From Shewanella hanedai (lineage in GTDB: Bacteria; Pseudomonadota; Gammaproteobacteria; Enterobacterales; Shewanellaceae), in the NCBI RefSeq assembly GCF_007197645.1, contig NZ_VKGK01000032.1:1-62162 (forward strand): a stretch of 62,162 nt of DNA. The letters are read 5' to 3'. Below are positions 34,513-43,041 of the stretch, piece by piece (the stretch's first letter is position 1; each line of letters begins with the position of its first letter). Position numbers and translations under genes: made by a program. A model generated the notes under the pieces. That model worked only from the letters and a program-made list of their open reading frames with translations. It was not told the origin of the DNA and made no database searches.

Positions 34513-34590
34513 TGCACTTCTATGTCGCAAAGGTGCAGGAGTGTGCACTATTAGCGTGCATGTCAACTTTTGATGCACCAGTCTGATGCG
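34513..34590 (+). promoter_or_regulatory. Cluster of NtrC-type binding sites upstream of glnK
   Basis: Three 17-bp dyads of the NtrC pattern TGCAC-N7-GTGCA: TGCACTTCTATGTCGCA (34513-34529, weak), TGCACTATTAGCGTGCA (34544-34560, both arms perfect) and TGCACCAGTCTGATGCG (34574-34590, partial). Their centres are 31 and 30 bp apart, three helical turns, as expected for an NtrC enhancer acting on a sigma-54 promoter. Confidence 0.8.
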
Positions 34591-34652
34591 CTTTAATGGC
34601 CAGGTAAAACTCATTGTTATGTTAATGCTTTGAAAATATAGATTTTTCGTTA

Positions 34653-34669
34653 ATGGCCTAATTCCTGCT
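34653..34669 (+). promoter_or_regulatory. Sigma-54 (-24/-12) promoter of glnK-amtB
   Basis: ATGGCCTAATTCCTGCT has the invariant GG and GC at the required spacing and about two thirds of the other consensus positions. It lies 63 bp downstream of the NtrC dyads and would start transcription near 34681, about 30 bp before the glnK start. Confidence 0.65.
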
Positions 34670-34712
34670 TTACCGTTACTTATATTTACTATTTGTATAA
34701 CGGGAGATGGCA

Positions 34713-35051
34713 TTGAAACTGATCACCGCAATCATAAAACCTTTTAAGTTAGATGATGTCCGTGAGGCGCTGTCTACATTGGGAGTTCAAGGTTTAACGG
34801 TCACTGAAGTTAAAGGTTTTGGACGTCAGAAAGGACACGCCGAACTTTATCGAGGTGCTGAATATTCTGTCGATTTCCTGCCGAAAATCAAACTGGAAAT
34901 TGCAATTAGCAGTGGCCATGAAGATGAAGTGATAGAAGCGATTATAGCGGCCGCCAATACCGGGAAAATTGGTGACGGAAAAATATTTGTCTCACCACTT
35001 GAGCAAGTTGTCCGCATTAGAACGTCAGAAGAAGGTGATGAGGCAATTTAG
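34713..35051 (+). CDS. glnK: Nitrogen regulatory PII protein GlnK
   Basis: 112 residues, taking the TTG at 34713 as start: GGGAG lies six bases upstream, and the resulting protein (MKLITAIIKPFKLDDVREAL) has exactly the length of E. coli GlnK. The ATG at 34707 directly abuts the GGGAG and is poorly placed. Uridylylation Tyr51 is in the T loop (GAEYSVDFLPK), and the B and C loops (TGKIGDGKIFV, VRIRT) bind ATP/ADP and 2-oxoglutarate. GlnK plugs AmtB when nitrogen is plentiful. The stop abuts the amtB ATG. Confidence 0.95.
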   Translation: MKLITAIIKPFKLDDVREALSTLGVQGLTVTEVKGFGRQKGHAELYRGAEYSVDFLPKIKLEIAISSGHEDEVIEAIIAAANTGKIGDGKIFVSPLEQVVRIRTSEEGDEAI

Positions 35052-36350
35052 ATGAAATGGATTAAAGGGTGTTTTTTGATTAGTTTTAGCCTGTTATCTT
35101 TACCTGTTTTGGCTGAAGAAAGTGGGTTTAATGGTGCGAATACTGCTTGGGTACTAAGTGCATCAGCGTTGGTCTTGTTAATGACGTTACCGGGTTTAGC
35201 CCTGTTTTATGGCGGGTTAGTTCGCAGTAAAAATGTGCTCTCGATTCTTATGCAATGTTTCTCAATTGCAGGTCTCGCATCTGTGCTCTGGTTTGTGTTG
35301 GGTTACTCATTGGCGTTTGATAGCGGTAACGGCTTTATCGGTGGCTTGGATAAAGTGATGCTGGCAGGCGTTGGCAGAGATGATCTGGTTGGTGATATTC
35401 CTGAACCGCTATTTATGTTGTTTCAGATGACCTTTGCGATTATTACGCCCGCGTTGATTATCGGTGGCTTTGCAGAGCGAATGAAGTTCTCTGCCGTAAT
35501 GTTGTTTTCGGGTGCATGGTTATTATTGGTTTACGCTCCAATAACTCACTGGGTTTGGGGCGGAGGCTGGTTAGCCGAGTTAGGCTTATATGATTTTGCT
35601 GGTGGTACCGTGGTGCACATCACCGCCGGTGTGGCAGCACTAGTTGCTGCAAAAGTACTTGGTCCACGTAAAGGCTTTTTGAATTCAGCTATTTTGCCTC
35701 ATAACTTGACGATGACCTTAATGGGGGCTGGCATGTTATGGGTTGGCTGGTTTGGCTTTAACGGTGGCAGTGCCTTAGGGGCTAACGGTAGTGCGGCGAT
35801 GGCCATTTTGGTGACGCATCTAGCGGCATCAATGGGAGCGATGACCTGGGCTGCAATAGAGTGGATTAAGTTTGGTAAACCTAGTGCCTTGGGAATTGTG
35901 ACTGGCATGGTTGCTGGGCTTGGTACGATTACGCCAGCATCAGGGTATGTAGGGCCTGGTGGCGCACTTGTGATTGGTCTCTTAGGCGGCATTGTCTGTT
36001 TTTACTCTACGGTTTATATCAAACAAAAATTGAAAATCGATGACTCATTAGATGTGTTTCCCGTGCACGGTGTTGGCGGTATTCTGGGAACGTTATTGGC
36101 AGGTGTCTTTAGTTCAACACAACTTGGTGTGTTTAGCGGTTATGGCTTTGCTGAGGGTAATGAGACCATGCTAGATCAACTCGGAGTACAATTTATTGGT
36201 GTTATCGCCACTTTTGCCTATACCGCAGTTGTTTCTTGGGTGTTGTTTATTATTATCGGCAAACTGCTCAATGGATTAAGAGTCAGTACAGAGCAAGAGA
36301 TCACAGGCTTAGATCAATCTGAACATGAAGAGAGTGGTTATATTCTGTAG
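35052..36350 (+). CDS. amtB: Ammonium transporter AmtB
   Basis: 432 residues. A signal-like first segment ending in LAEES is followed by eleven membrane helices. Includes ALFYGGLVRSKNVL, GGFAERMKFSAVMLF, the pore histidine regions VVHITAGVAALV and FPVHGVGGILGTLLAG. The trimeric channel imports ammonium and is blocked by GlnK, the gene immediately upstream with zero intergenic bases. Expected to be induced under nitrogen limitation through the sigma-54 promoter. Confidence 0.96.
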   Translation: MKWIKGCFLISFSLLSLPVLAEESGFNGANTAWVLSASALVLLMTLPGLALFYGGLVRSKNVLSILMQCFSIAGLASVLWFVLGYSLAFDSGNGFIGGLDKVMLAGVGRDDLVGDIPEPLFMLFQMTFAIITPALIIGGFAERMKFSAVMLFSGAWLLLVYAPITHWVWGGGWLAELGLYDFAGGTVVHITAGVAALVAAKVLGPRKGFLNSAILPHNLTMTLMGAGMLWVGWFGFNGGSALGANGSAAMAILVTHLAASMGAMTWAAIEWIKFGKPSALGIVTGMVAGLGTITPASGYVGPGGALVIGLLGGIVCFYSTVYIKQKLKIDDSLDVFPVHGVGGILGTLLAGVFSSTQLGVFSGYGFAEGNETMLDQLGVQFIGVIATFAYTAVVSWVLFIIIGKLLNGLRVSTEQEITGLDQSEHEESGYIL

Positions 36351-36379
36351 AATTTATCGTCTATTGATATTCCCAAAAA

Positions 36380-36408
36380 AAACAGCCACTGAAATTCAGT
36401 GGCTGTTT
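36380..36408. terminator. Terminator between amtB and the mipA remnant
   Basis: Thirteen-bp stem AAACAGCCACTGA / TCAGTGGCTGTTT. The seven A on the left give a T run on the minus strand, so it best serves the mipA remnant; amtB may use it less efficiently. Confidence 0.8.
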
Positions 36409-36464
36409 GCATTAATGGATATGAAATCCTCTCATTCTTGAGGATGGATTATATTCAAGTATGG

Positions 36465-36865
36465 TTAGAAGCTGTAAGTGAGTCCAAGGCTAGACACCCA
36501 CTGGTTTTTGCTTTCAATTAGCGGTGAATCAGCAATGCTAGACCCTAAACGAGAGTAGCCAGTTGACTGAGTCAGATCGAGATGCTCTGATAATGGCACC
36601 ACCAGTGAATAACCTGCTTTATAGACGAAGGTGCTACTGCCTTTATGTGCAGGGCGTTTAGTCGTTGCTTCTGAAGTTAATACACCAGTGTAATAGTTCA
36701 CGTAGTCGCTACCCAAGTAGCTTGCGCCGACGAAGGGCACAAAATCGGCAAAGCCAAGATTCATAGGATGGTAATAGGTCACACCTGCTTGATAGCCATT
36801 ATAAACGCCTGTCACGTCGTGCTGAAATTTGGCCGACAAAGTCCCTTTTCCCAAACGTAAAAGGG
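36465..36865 (-). pseudogene. mipA: MipA/OmpV family outer-membrane protein, 5'-truncated
   Basis: Only the C-terminal half, about 130 residues, of a roughly 250-residue MltA-interacting protein/OmpV beta-barrel remains: KGTLSAKFQHDVTGVYNGYQAGVTYYHPM, strand-forming segments and a terminal aromatic residue (LGLTYSF). There is no signal peptide or credible start; an ATG-like TTG at 36854 is internal. At about 36850-36870 the reading passes straight into the response-regulator gene on the opposite strand. MipA homologues are often divergent from a two-component pair, so this looks like one deletion that removed both 5' ends. Confidence 0.8.
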
Positions 36866-37291
36866 CTAGAGCTAGGAGCGGACGATTACCTGACTAAACC
36901 GATACGCCCTCAGGTGCTACTAGCCCGTATTAAAGCATTATTGCGCCGCGCCAGTGACGAAGAGCCTAAGTTGCAACTGGTGTTTGATTCGCTAGTGCTA
37001 AATGCGACCGCACAATCTGTCACTATCGATCAGCAACCAGTGAATTTAAACGCCAATGAGTTTGATGTATTGTGGCTGTTAGCGCTGAAAGCGGGCACCA
37101 TAGTGAGTCGTATTGATCTTACTTATCAATTGCGTGGTATTGAATACGATGGTTTAGATCGCTCAATCGATAATCGTATTTCACGGTTACGTAATAAGTT
37201 AAACAAAGCCCCCAAGCAACCCTTTAAAGTGCGCACTATTCGCGGCAAGGGTTATCTGTTTTGCCGTGACGATAATACGTTAGAATCATGA
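36861..37291 (+). pseudogene. OmpR-family response regulator, receiver domain mostly deleted
   Basis: The frame picks up at GLELGADDYLTKPIRPQVLLARI, the last strand and helix of a receiver domain, and continues through a complete winged-helix DNA-binding domain (LNANEFDVLWLLALKAGTIVSR...VRTIRGKGYLF). The phospho-accepting aspartate and about 90 N-terminal residues are missing, as is a promoter. A GTG at 36914 could at best start a free DNA-binding domain. The TGA overlaps the kinase ATG (ATGA), the normal coupling of such pairs. Confidence 0.82.
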
Positions 37292-38592
37292 GAATGTTAA
37301 TGAGTTCGCTAGTGCTGGTGGTACTGGCTACTATCGCTGGTTTAGGTTGGTCAATTAGCGAGTTTGCGGCTCTGCAAAATCAAGATACAGCAACTGCTAA
37401 CGTCAACAGTCGAATAGCGGCATTAAAACTTGTTGGCAGCACGCTAGCCATTAGTTTTGATAGTGAAACCGGTCTCAGCGACTCTTTTATCCGCAACTGG
37501 AATAAGCACAATACCGAACAGCTATCGTTGGTGTCCTCGGCTGAGTTCGGTCTTCCACGATCACTGCAGTTGCAGTTTGATACAGGAGCGCCTTTGTTAC
37601 TTGAATCTAACGAAGGCATTTCGCTGCACTACCGCCTACCCAATACGGGGAAAATACTGAACATCAGCACCAATTTGCTAACACCACCAGAGGTTATGTT
37701 TACGCTTAATGAGCTCTATACCATTATCTTTTATGTTGGGGTTGTTATGATTCTGCTGCTATGGATATCCCCCTTAATACGGCAGTTAGTCAACTTGAGT
37801 AAGGTCACAGAGGCCTTTGGGATGGGAGAGTTAGGGCAGCGGATCAAAGTCAGTAAAACTTCCTACATAAGCTCAATTGAAATACAATTTAATCGTATGG
37901 CAGATTGCATTCAGGAGTTACTTGATGACAACAAGTTACTGAGCAGTGCTGTATCTCATGACCTTAAAACGCCGATAGCAAGACTGAGGTTCGGAATCGA
38001 GGCTTTGGAAGAAACTCAGAATGAGCAGTTGCGAGTTAAGTACTTTCAACGCATTAATCGGGATCTGGATACCATGGAGGATCTGGTGGTTACTTTGCTC
38101 AGCTATGCACATTTGGAGCAGGCAAATATTCAGCCGGATTTACAACCCATTGAGCTCAATAGTTGGCTACGAGATATTGTGAAACATTGTGTTCACCCTG
38201 AGCGTCAGATTGACTTTATTGGGTTTACCAAGCCTGTTGTGATTTACACTGACCCCAAATACTTGTCGATGCAGGTGAATAATCTACTCAGTAATGCCGT
38301 TCGGTTTAGCCGATCGCGTATCTTCTTAATGGTGATAGTTGATGAGGCTGGGTTATGGGTTCATGTTGAGGATGACGGTAAAGGTATTGATGACGAAGAA
38401 GCCATGCAGGTGATAAAACCCTTTGTTCGAGGTCAACACAGTCGTGGCAATGCGGGCCACGGTATGGGGCTTGCCATTGTGAATCGAATTGGGCAATGGA
38501 TGGGCTCGCCTTTGTGTATTGGGCACTCTACTATTTTAGGTGGGGCGCGAGTATCACTTCACTTCAAGTCATTCACTGAGAAAAGCGATTAA
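37288..38592 (+). CDS. Sensor histidine kinase (RstB-like)
   Basis: 434 residues. Two membrane segments (about 4-24 and 145-165) flank a periplasmic sensor domain. A HAMP linker is followed by the H box SAVSHDLKTPIARLRFG, N box NNLLSNAVRFS, G1 DDGKGI and G2 GHGMGLAI, so all catalytic motifs are intact. Its partner response regulator directly upstream is truncated and the operon promoter appears deleted, so this kinase is probably unexpressed or orphaned. Overlaps the regulator stop by four bases. Confidence 0.9.
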   Translation: MRMLMSSLVLVVLATIAGLGWSISEFAALQNQDTATANVNSRIAALKLVGSTLAISFDSETGLSDSFIRNWNKHNTEQLSLVSSAEFGLPRSLQLQFDTGAPLLLESNEGISLHYRLPNTGKILNISTNLLTPPEVMFTLNELYTIIFYVGVVMILLLWISPLIRQLVNLSKVTEAFGMGELGQRIKVSKTSYISSIEIQFNRMADCIQELLDDNKLLSSAVSHDLKTPIARLRFGIEALEETQNEQLRVKYFQRINRDLDTMEDLVVTLLSYAHLEQANIQPDLQPIELNSWLRDIVKHCVHPERQIDFIGFTKPVVIYTDPKYLSMQVNNLLSNAVRFSRSRIFLMVIVDEAGLWVHVEDDGKGIDDEEAMQVIKPFVRGQHSRGNAGHGMGLAIVNRIGQWMGSPLCIGHSTILGGARVSLHFKSFTEKSD

Positions 38593-38621
38593 AATTAATT
38601 GATATAACTCCATTCAATTCC

Positions 38622-40331
38622 CTAATCTTGCCCTGAACGTATCTCTTTTTGTAGCGCAGCCCAGCTTACAACACCCACAACGTTATCTCTATGTTCCTGA
38701 TAGATATAGACCTCACCTCGTCGTTTAGGGGAGAGAATATCATAGGCCTCATTGAGTGTGGCAGTATCTGGAAGGCCTTTAATGGGATGGCGGGTGAGCG
38801 AACTGTCTTTATCTGAAAGTTGCATCTCTAGCTGTAACATCTCCATCATGCCAAGTCCGTTACGAACGAGTACTGAGCGGCCTTCTGCACGTTTAAGCAC
38901 CTCAAGTAATAGCTCGTTGTTATCGGTGACGATAACCATACGTTTATCCATTAAGGCGCGGACACCGATTTTTTGCAGTGCCAACTTAACGGCTGAGACT
39001 TTGTAGCCTAGTCCCATAATATCTAGCTGCCTTAAGAGCAAAGAGGTTGTATTAAAGGCTTTATTAGCAACAAGAAAGGCGGGAATGCTGACAAACATCG
39101 CTGGCAGTATAATAGAGGGGTTATTGGTCATCTCAAGTAAGGCTACGAGTGCGGCTAATGGCGCGCTTAGGCAAACCCCCATCACGGTGATCATCCCAAT
39201 GATGGTATAGAAACCAATATAAGGGGTGATAGAGGGAAAGAAGACGGCACTGGCAAGGGCTAATATGGCACCGACGAGGGCCCCAATCCCATACAACGGA
39301 CCTATCATTCCCCCTGGAACAGCTAGCCCTATTGCGGCAATCGTCGCAATCATTTTGCAGACTAACAGCGCGATTAAAAATACTATGCTGGGGTGTTCAT
39401 GGATAGCTTGTGTGATGGTGAGTTGGCCACTGCCCAATGCTTCTGGAATAAGTAAACCGACAATGGTGGTGATAACCCCTGCAAGTAGCAAGCGATAGAT
39501 AAGCGGCCAGTGTTGACCTGTTGCAGTAACTTTTAATAAAGAGGCATTAAATAGGGCGGCTACACAACCTAAAATTACACCACAGATTGCCAAAATGGGA
39601 TACTGGGATAGTGGGATATCGATGATGCCAATCTGCTCGTATTCGTGAACGTTTCCGAAGACAAGCTGTGAAGATACGGTGCCACAAATAGCTGCAATGA
39701 TAATAGGGAGAAAATAATGCGCTTTGTATTCCCGTAAAATCACTTCGAATACGAAAATAACCGCAGCGAGAGGAGTATTGAAAGTGGCGGCGATCCCAGC
39801 TGCAATCCCACTGGAGCAAATAATGCGCACGCTATTATCGGGTAACTTAAATTTTTCAGCCATGACACTGGCTGTGACGGCTCCCAGATGAATAACGGGT
39901 CCCTCTAATCCAACGGAGAAGTTGGCGGATAGCGCGAATAGAGCCTGAAAAAACTGACTTGGGGCTGTTTGCAGTGGAAGTTTACCATAATGTAATTTAA
40001 CCCTATGTAATACATAGGCGATCCCCATACGTTTATAGCGTTTTGAGGTCATTCGAGCGACAATCCAAATTAAAACTGAGCCGATAAGCGGTAATAAGAC
40101 TCGCCAGTCGTCGATTACCTCAGTAAAATCCAACTCGCTGGTTTGAGTATAGGTATTGATCCACTGAAGCAATAAGCGAAACAGTATGATCACAGCTGAT
40201 GCCATCAGTGCAAATACTAAGGCGAGCAGTGACAACTGTAGACTGACCTTTGCCTGAGATAAGATATCTTTAAGATCAGCGTTTAGGTACTTCTGCCATT
40301 GAACACGGATTTTTTTGAGTCGATACAGCAA
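38622..40331 (-). CDS. ClC-family chloride channel/exchanger with C-terminal CBS region
   Basis: 569 residues. ClC membrane domain with SVGLEGPVIHLGAV (the GxEGP motif and gating glutamate), GIAAGIAATFNTPLAAVIFVFE and AVPGGMIGPLYGIGALVG. From about 430 a cytoplasmic tail with two CBS-like halves (IGVRALMDKRMVIVTDNNELLLEVL and DTATLNEAYDILSP...VVGVVSW). Translation seems to start at TTG (40331), with GGAAGG five bases upstream; no nearby ATG fits. It mediates chloride movement, possibly coupled to protons. Convergent with the histidine kinase. Confidence 0.92.
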   Translation of the reverse strand: MLYRLKKIRVQWQKYLNADLKDILSQAKVSLQLSLLALVFALMASAVIILFRLLLQWINTYTQTSELDFTEVIDDWRVLLPLIGSVLIWIVARMTSKRYKRMGIAYVLHRVKLHYGKLPLQTAPSQFFQALFALSANFSVGLEGPVIHLGAVTASVMAEKFKLPDNSVRIICSSGIAAGIAATFNTPLAAVIFVFEVILREYKAHYFLPIIIAAICGTVSSQLVFGNVHEYEQIGIIDIPLSQYPILAICGVILGCVAALFNASLLKVTATGQHWPLIYRLLLAGVITTIVGLLIPEALGSGQLTITQAIHEHPSIVFLIALLVCKMIATIAAIGLAVPGGMIGPLYGIGALVGAILALASAVFFPSITPYIGFYTIIGMITVMGVCLSAPLAALVALLEMTNNPSIILPAMFVSIPAFLVANKAFNTTSLLLRQLDIMGLGYKVSAVKLALQKIGVRALMDKRMVIVTDNNELLLEVLKRAEGRSVLVRNGLGMMEMLQLEMQLSDKDSSLTRHPIKGLPDTATLNEAYDILSPKRRGEVYIYQEHRDNVVGVVSWAALQKEIRSGQD

Positions 40332-40427
40332 AAGCGCCTTCCAGATTATCCTTTGTCGTCACCATGTTTAGTGAAACAAAAGTTAAAATAAGTCATTAAA
40401 ACCATTTAGAGAAGAGGTTGTTAGTTA

Positions 40428-41351
40428 ATGCCAAATTATCATCGTTGGGTCGATCGTATGCAAGTGATTGAACGCAAGATCAGACCATCGAGTGTGTACC
40501 TTTTACTCTTAGTACTCGTGGCATTCGCCATTGGTGGCTTGAGTATGAGCCTTTGGTTCGATCAAAATCAACCAAAAAAACAGAGTAACACAGAAGAGGT
40601 TGATAAATGGGCTAAAGAGCTCAATGCTCAAGCTCAAATTCTGGCATCAAGGAATTTGGAACTGGTGTTAGAGCGAGAAAGCAGTGAACAAATGCAGCAA
40701 ATGTTCGCTGAGCAACACCATAAGCAGCGTGAGTTAGAGAGGGAACTTAGATTTTATCGCAGCATTATGGCGCCAGAAAATAATGCCGATGGCGTGTCTA
40801 TTGAAGCGGTTGAGTTCACGCCGAGTCTGCTACCGAGGCAATATCGACTCCAGCTTATTTTAACTCAGCTGCAAAAACGCAAACAGTCCCTCAAAGGCAA
40901 GTCATCAATCACTTTAGTTGGTGTTCAGCAGGGTAAGGTGGTTGAGCTAGATGTCGCCACACTCATGGACAGTAAAGAGGTGTTCGATTTCAATTTTAGA
41001 TACTTTCAGATTTTAGACGCTGAAATTACCTTGCCAGAAGGCTTTGAGTTATCCCGTGTTAGGGCTAAAGTTAAGGTACCGTCGAGTCGCTGGACTAAAG
41101 GGTCTGAGGCCGAAGTCGAATACAGTGTGGAGCAGTTGTTACCTGAGTATACTCGTGAGGGGCAATTAGCTGAGGAGTTGGCTGTAAAAGAGGCGCTCAA
41201 TAAAACACTAAATAAGACAGAAGTTGGAGCTGATATTGGCTTGGTTTCTGATGTTATTCTAGAGGAAAACGCATTGGGTAAAAGTGGTGTTGACGCTAAC
41301 CTAGTGAAAGATGACCTTTTAGGTAGCTCTGTGAGTGAGTCACAGAAGTAA
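40428..41351 (+). CDS. DUF6776-like membrane-anchored protein
   Basis: 307 residues. One N-terminal membrane segment (about 24-44), a long charged coiled coil (about 57-115, rich in Glu/Gln/Arg) and a compact domain (RQYRLQLILTQLQKRKQSLKGKSSITLVGVQQGK...VRAKVKVPSSRW) found in gammaproteobacterial proteins encoded just upstream of erpA. Periplasmic; function unknown. The last 60 residues are variable. An alternative Met lies ten codons in. Confidence 0.75.
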   Translation: MPNYHRWVDRMQVIERKIRPSSVYLLLLVLVAFAIGGLSMSLWFDQNQPKKQSNTEEVDKWAKELNAQAQILASRNLELVLERESSEQMQQMFAEQHHKQRELERELRFYRSIMAPENNADGVSIEAVEFTPSLLPRQYRLQLILTQLQKRKQSLKGKSSITLVGVQQGKVVELDVATLMDSKEVFDFNFRYFQILDAEITLPEGFELSRVRAKVKVPSSRWTKGSEAEVEYSVEQLLPEYTREGQLAEELAVKEALNKTLNKTEVGADIGLVSDVILEENALGKSGVDANLVKDDLLGSSVSESQK

Positions 41352-41367
41352 AAATGATATAAGTATA

Positions 41368-41392
41368 ATACTTGAACAAAATAGTCAGGTAT
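41368..41392. promoter_or_regulatory. IscR type 1 binding site at the erpA promoter
   Basis: A 25-bp imperfect dyad beginning ATACTTGAAC and ending AGTCAGGTAT agrees with 23 of 25 positions of the E. coli type 1 IscR consensus. It lies immediately downstream of a TATAAT (41364-41369), which it overlaps by two bases, and 39 bp before the erpA ATG, a position suited to repression by [2Fe-2S]-IscR. E. coli erpA is a known IscR target. Confidence 0.72.
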
Positions 41393-41431
41393 TGGATAAT
41401 CCCGCTCAGGTAATCGATGTAAGAGGTACTA

Positions 41432-41800
41432 ATGTCTGAAGAAATAGCTGAACAAGCAACGGAACAAGATGAATTGCCAATCCAATTTACGGATGCGGCA
41501 GCGTCAAAGGTTAAAACCTTACTCGACGAAGAAGAAAATGATGCGTTGAAGCTTCGGGTATACGTTACCGGTGGTGGTTGTTCTGGTTTTCAGTATGGGT
41601 TTACCTTCGATGAGAAAGTCAATGAAGGTGACTTTACGGTTGAAAAACAAGGTGTACAACTTGTCGTTGACCCGATGAGTTTGCAGTACTTAGTGGGCGG
41701 TGAAGTGGATTACACTTCAGGTCTTGAGGGTTCTCGCTTTTTCGTGAAAAACCCAAATGCAACAACAACCTGTGGTTGCGGCGCGAGCTTCTCTGTTTAG
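41432..41800 (+). CDS. erpA: Iron-sulfur cluster insertion protein ErpA
   Basis: 122 residues. A-type carrier that hands [4Fe-4S] clusters to apoproteins such as IspG/IspH. HesB/IscA fold with the three cluster-ligand cysteines Cys50 (GGGCSGFQYGF), Cys114 and Cys116 (TTTCGCGASF). Preceded by an IscR-like operator, followed by a strong bidirectional terminator. Confidence 0.97.
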   Translation: MSEEIAEQATEQDELPIQFTDAAASKVKTLLDEEENDALKLRVYVTGGGCSGFQYGFTFDEKVNEGDFTVEKQGVQLVVDPMSLQYLVGGEVDYTSGLEGSRFFVKNPNATTTCGCGASFSV

Positions 41801-41830
41801 TACACTCACAGTTAGTTGAACATTTTCAAT

Positions 41831-41858
41831 AAAAAAGCCAGCATTAGCTGGCTTTTTT
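41831..41858. terminator. Bidirectional terminator after erpA
   Basis: Perfect 12-bp stem AAAAAAGCCAGC / GCTGGCTTTTTT with an ATTA loop. Confidence 0.92.
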
Positions 41859-41926
41859 GTGTCTTGAACACTTATGCCACATCCCATGGATGGGAGATGT
41901 GGTGTTTGTGTCTTGCGTTCTGCTAG

Positions 41927-42430
41927 CTAATTCATGATGTTCAAGTTTATCTTACTGTTAAAATAAGCTTTAACTTTAGGTGTGAACGCTATCCATACCT
42001 GCAATATAGACAATAAGATCAATATGGCGAAAATAAAGTAGTCAGGTACTTTTCCTTCGAATCCACCGAGCTTAAACAGTGATGGATTACCGACCACTAA
42101 GTTATCGGGATCATATAATATAATCGGAAGCATACTGATCAAACCGAGTTGTATCACCGTATAGCCTTGCAACATATACATGGCTGATCTTTGACGCCCG
42201 AGTATGGCAACAACCATTAGCAAGGTCAGTATACAGAACAGTACGCCTTGCTTGGCAATGATGCCACTGATAGAAGCGACAGCGAAGAACAGACATAAAG
42301 CAGCAAGTCGCTTAGGCAACTTGGTTTTATGCTTTGTCTGGCCGCGCTGATTGGTGATGGACTGATCTTGGGTATCAAGATCAGTCTCTGCACTTTCATT
42401 GTCTACGGCTTTAGAGGCTTTAGGCTCCAA
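41927..42430 (-). CDS. Hypothetical four-helix membrane protein
   Basis: 167 residues. A polar 40-residue N-terminus is followed by four hydrophobic segments (about 42-58, 63-80, 88-108 and 132-150). Starts at TTG (42430) with GGGGAG seven bases upstream. No family recognised. It lies 25 bp after the DUF2750 gene on the same strand and may be co-transcribed with it. Confidence 0.65.
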   Translation of the reverse strand: MEPKASKAVDNESAETDLDTQDQSITNQRGQTKHKTKLPKRLAALCLFFAVASISGIIAKQGVLFCILTLLMVVAILGRQRSAMYMLQGYTVIQLGLISMLPIILYDPDNLVVGNPSLFKLGGFEGKVPDYFIFAILILLSILQVWIAFTPKVKAYFNSKINLNIMN

Positions 42431-42455
42431 GTTGTTTCTCCCCGCTAAACTCGAA

Positions 42456-42833
42456 CTAGTGTTTTTGTTGCTTTGTTGGTGCTAAACGTTGAGCAACATC
42501 AAAAGGTTCGATGACAACACCTAAGTCGTCTTGAACAGGGAACACAGCAACAAACAGATCATCATCCTGCATACCAGGAACCCAACGCTCTAACCATTCA
42601 TCTTGCGGGATTGCCAGTGGAGTGCAATCTTTCCAGTCATCGACAGCCCATAAGTTAGCGGCTTCTTCGCTTGGCCACATTGGGATGCAATCTTCATCAT
42701 CAGTGGTGAGCATCACACAACCATCGTTGTCTTGTAGTGTCCAAAGTGTTTTATGCTCTTTGGCCTGCTCGACGAAGTAGTCGTATCTTGCTTCGGGTGT
42801 CATTTGACTTGCTTCTTTCGCGCTTTTACTCAT
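42456..42833 (-). CDS. DUF2750-containing protein
   Basis: 125 residues, acidic and cytoplasmic. The pattern RYDYFVEQAKEHKTLWTLQDNDGCVMLTTDDEDCIPMWPSEEAANLWA...WKDCTPLAIPQDEWLERWVPGM...VAVFPV is the DUF2750 domain end to end. Function unknown. First of a likely two-gene unit with the downstream membrane protein. Confidence 0.85.
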   Translation of the reverse strand: MSKSAKEASQMTPEARYDYFVEQAKEHKTLWTLQDNDGCVMLTTDDEDCIPMWPSEEAANLWAVDDWKDCTPLAIPQDEWLERWVPGMQDDDLFVAVFPVQDDLGVVIEPFDVAQRLAPTKQQKH

Positions 42834-42970
42834 GGTGTTATCTCATCTATTTGCTTGGGCCTGAGCCAATTGATGCAGATAATAGCATCTCGTCGGATGG
42901 AAATTAAAAGGTTTTAGCAGATAGCTGAAGAGAAATAGTAGATTTAAGGATTTTGGCTGATAGAAAAAAG

Positions 42971-43008
42971 AAAAACGACGCTTATCTGAGGATCCTAGCG
43001 TCGTTTTT
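42971..43008. terminator. Terminator of aqpZ
   Basis: Twelve-bp stem AAAAACGACGCT / AGCGTCGTTTTT with a 14-nt loop, and T runs on both strands; 34 bp beyond the aqpZ stop. Confidence 0.85.
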
Positions 43009-43041
43009 GTTATTGAGATTTGAACGTGTTTTTGACTGTGA

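Noticed and set aside
34453..34713. 86-codon reverse frame opposite the glnK control region
   Set aside because: It covers the NtrC dyads and sigma-54 promoter and shows no family resemblance.
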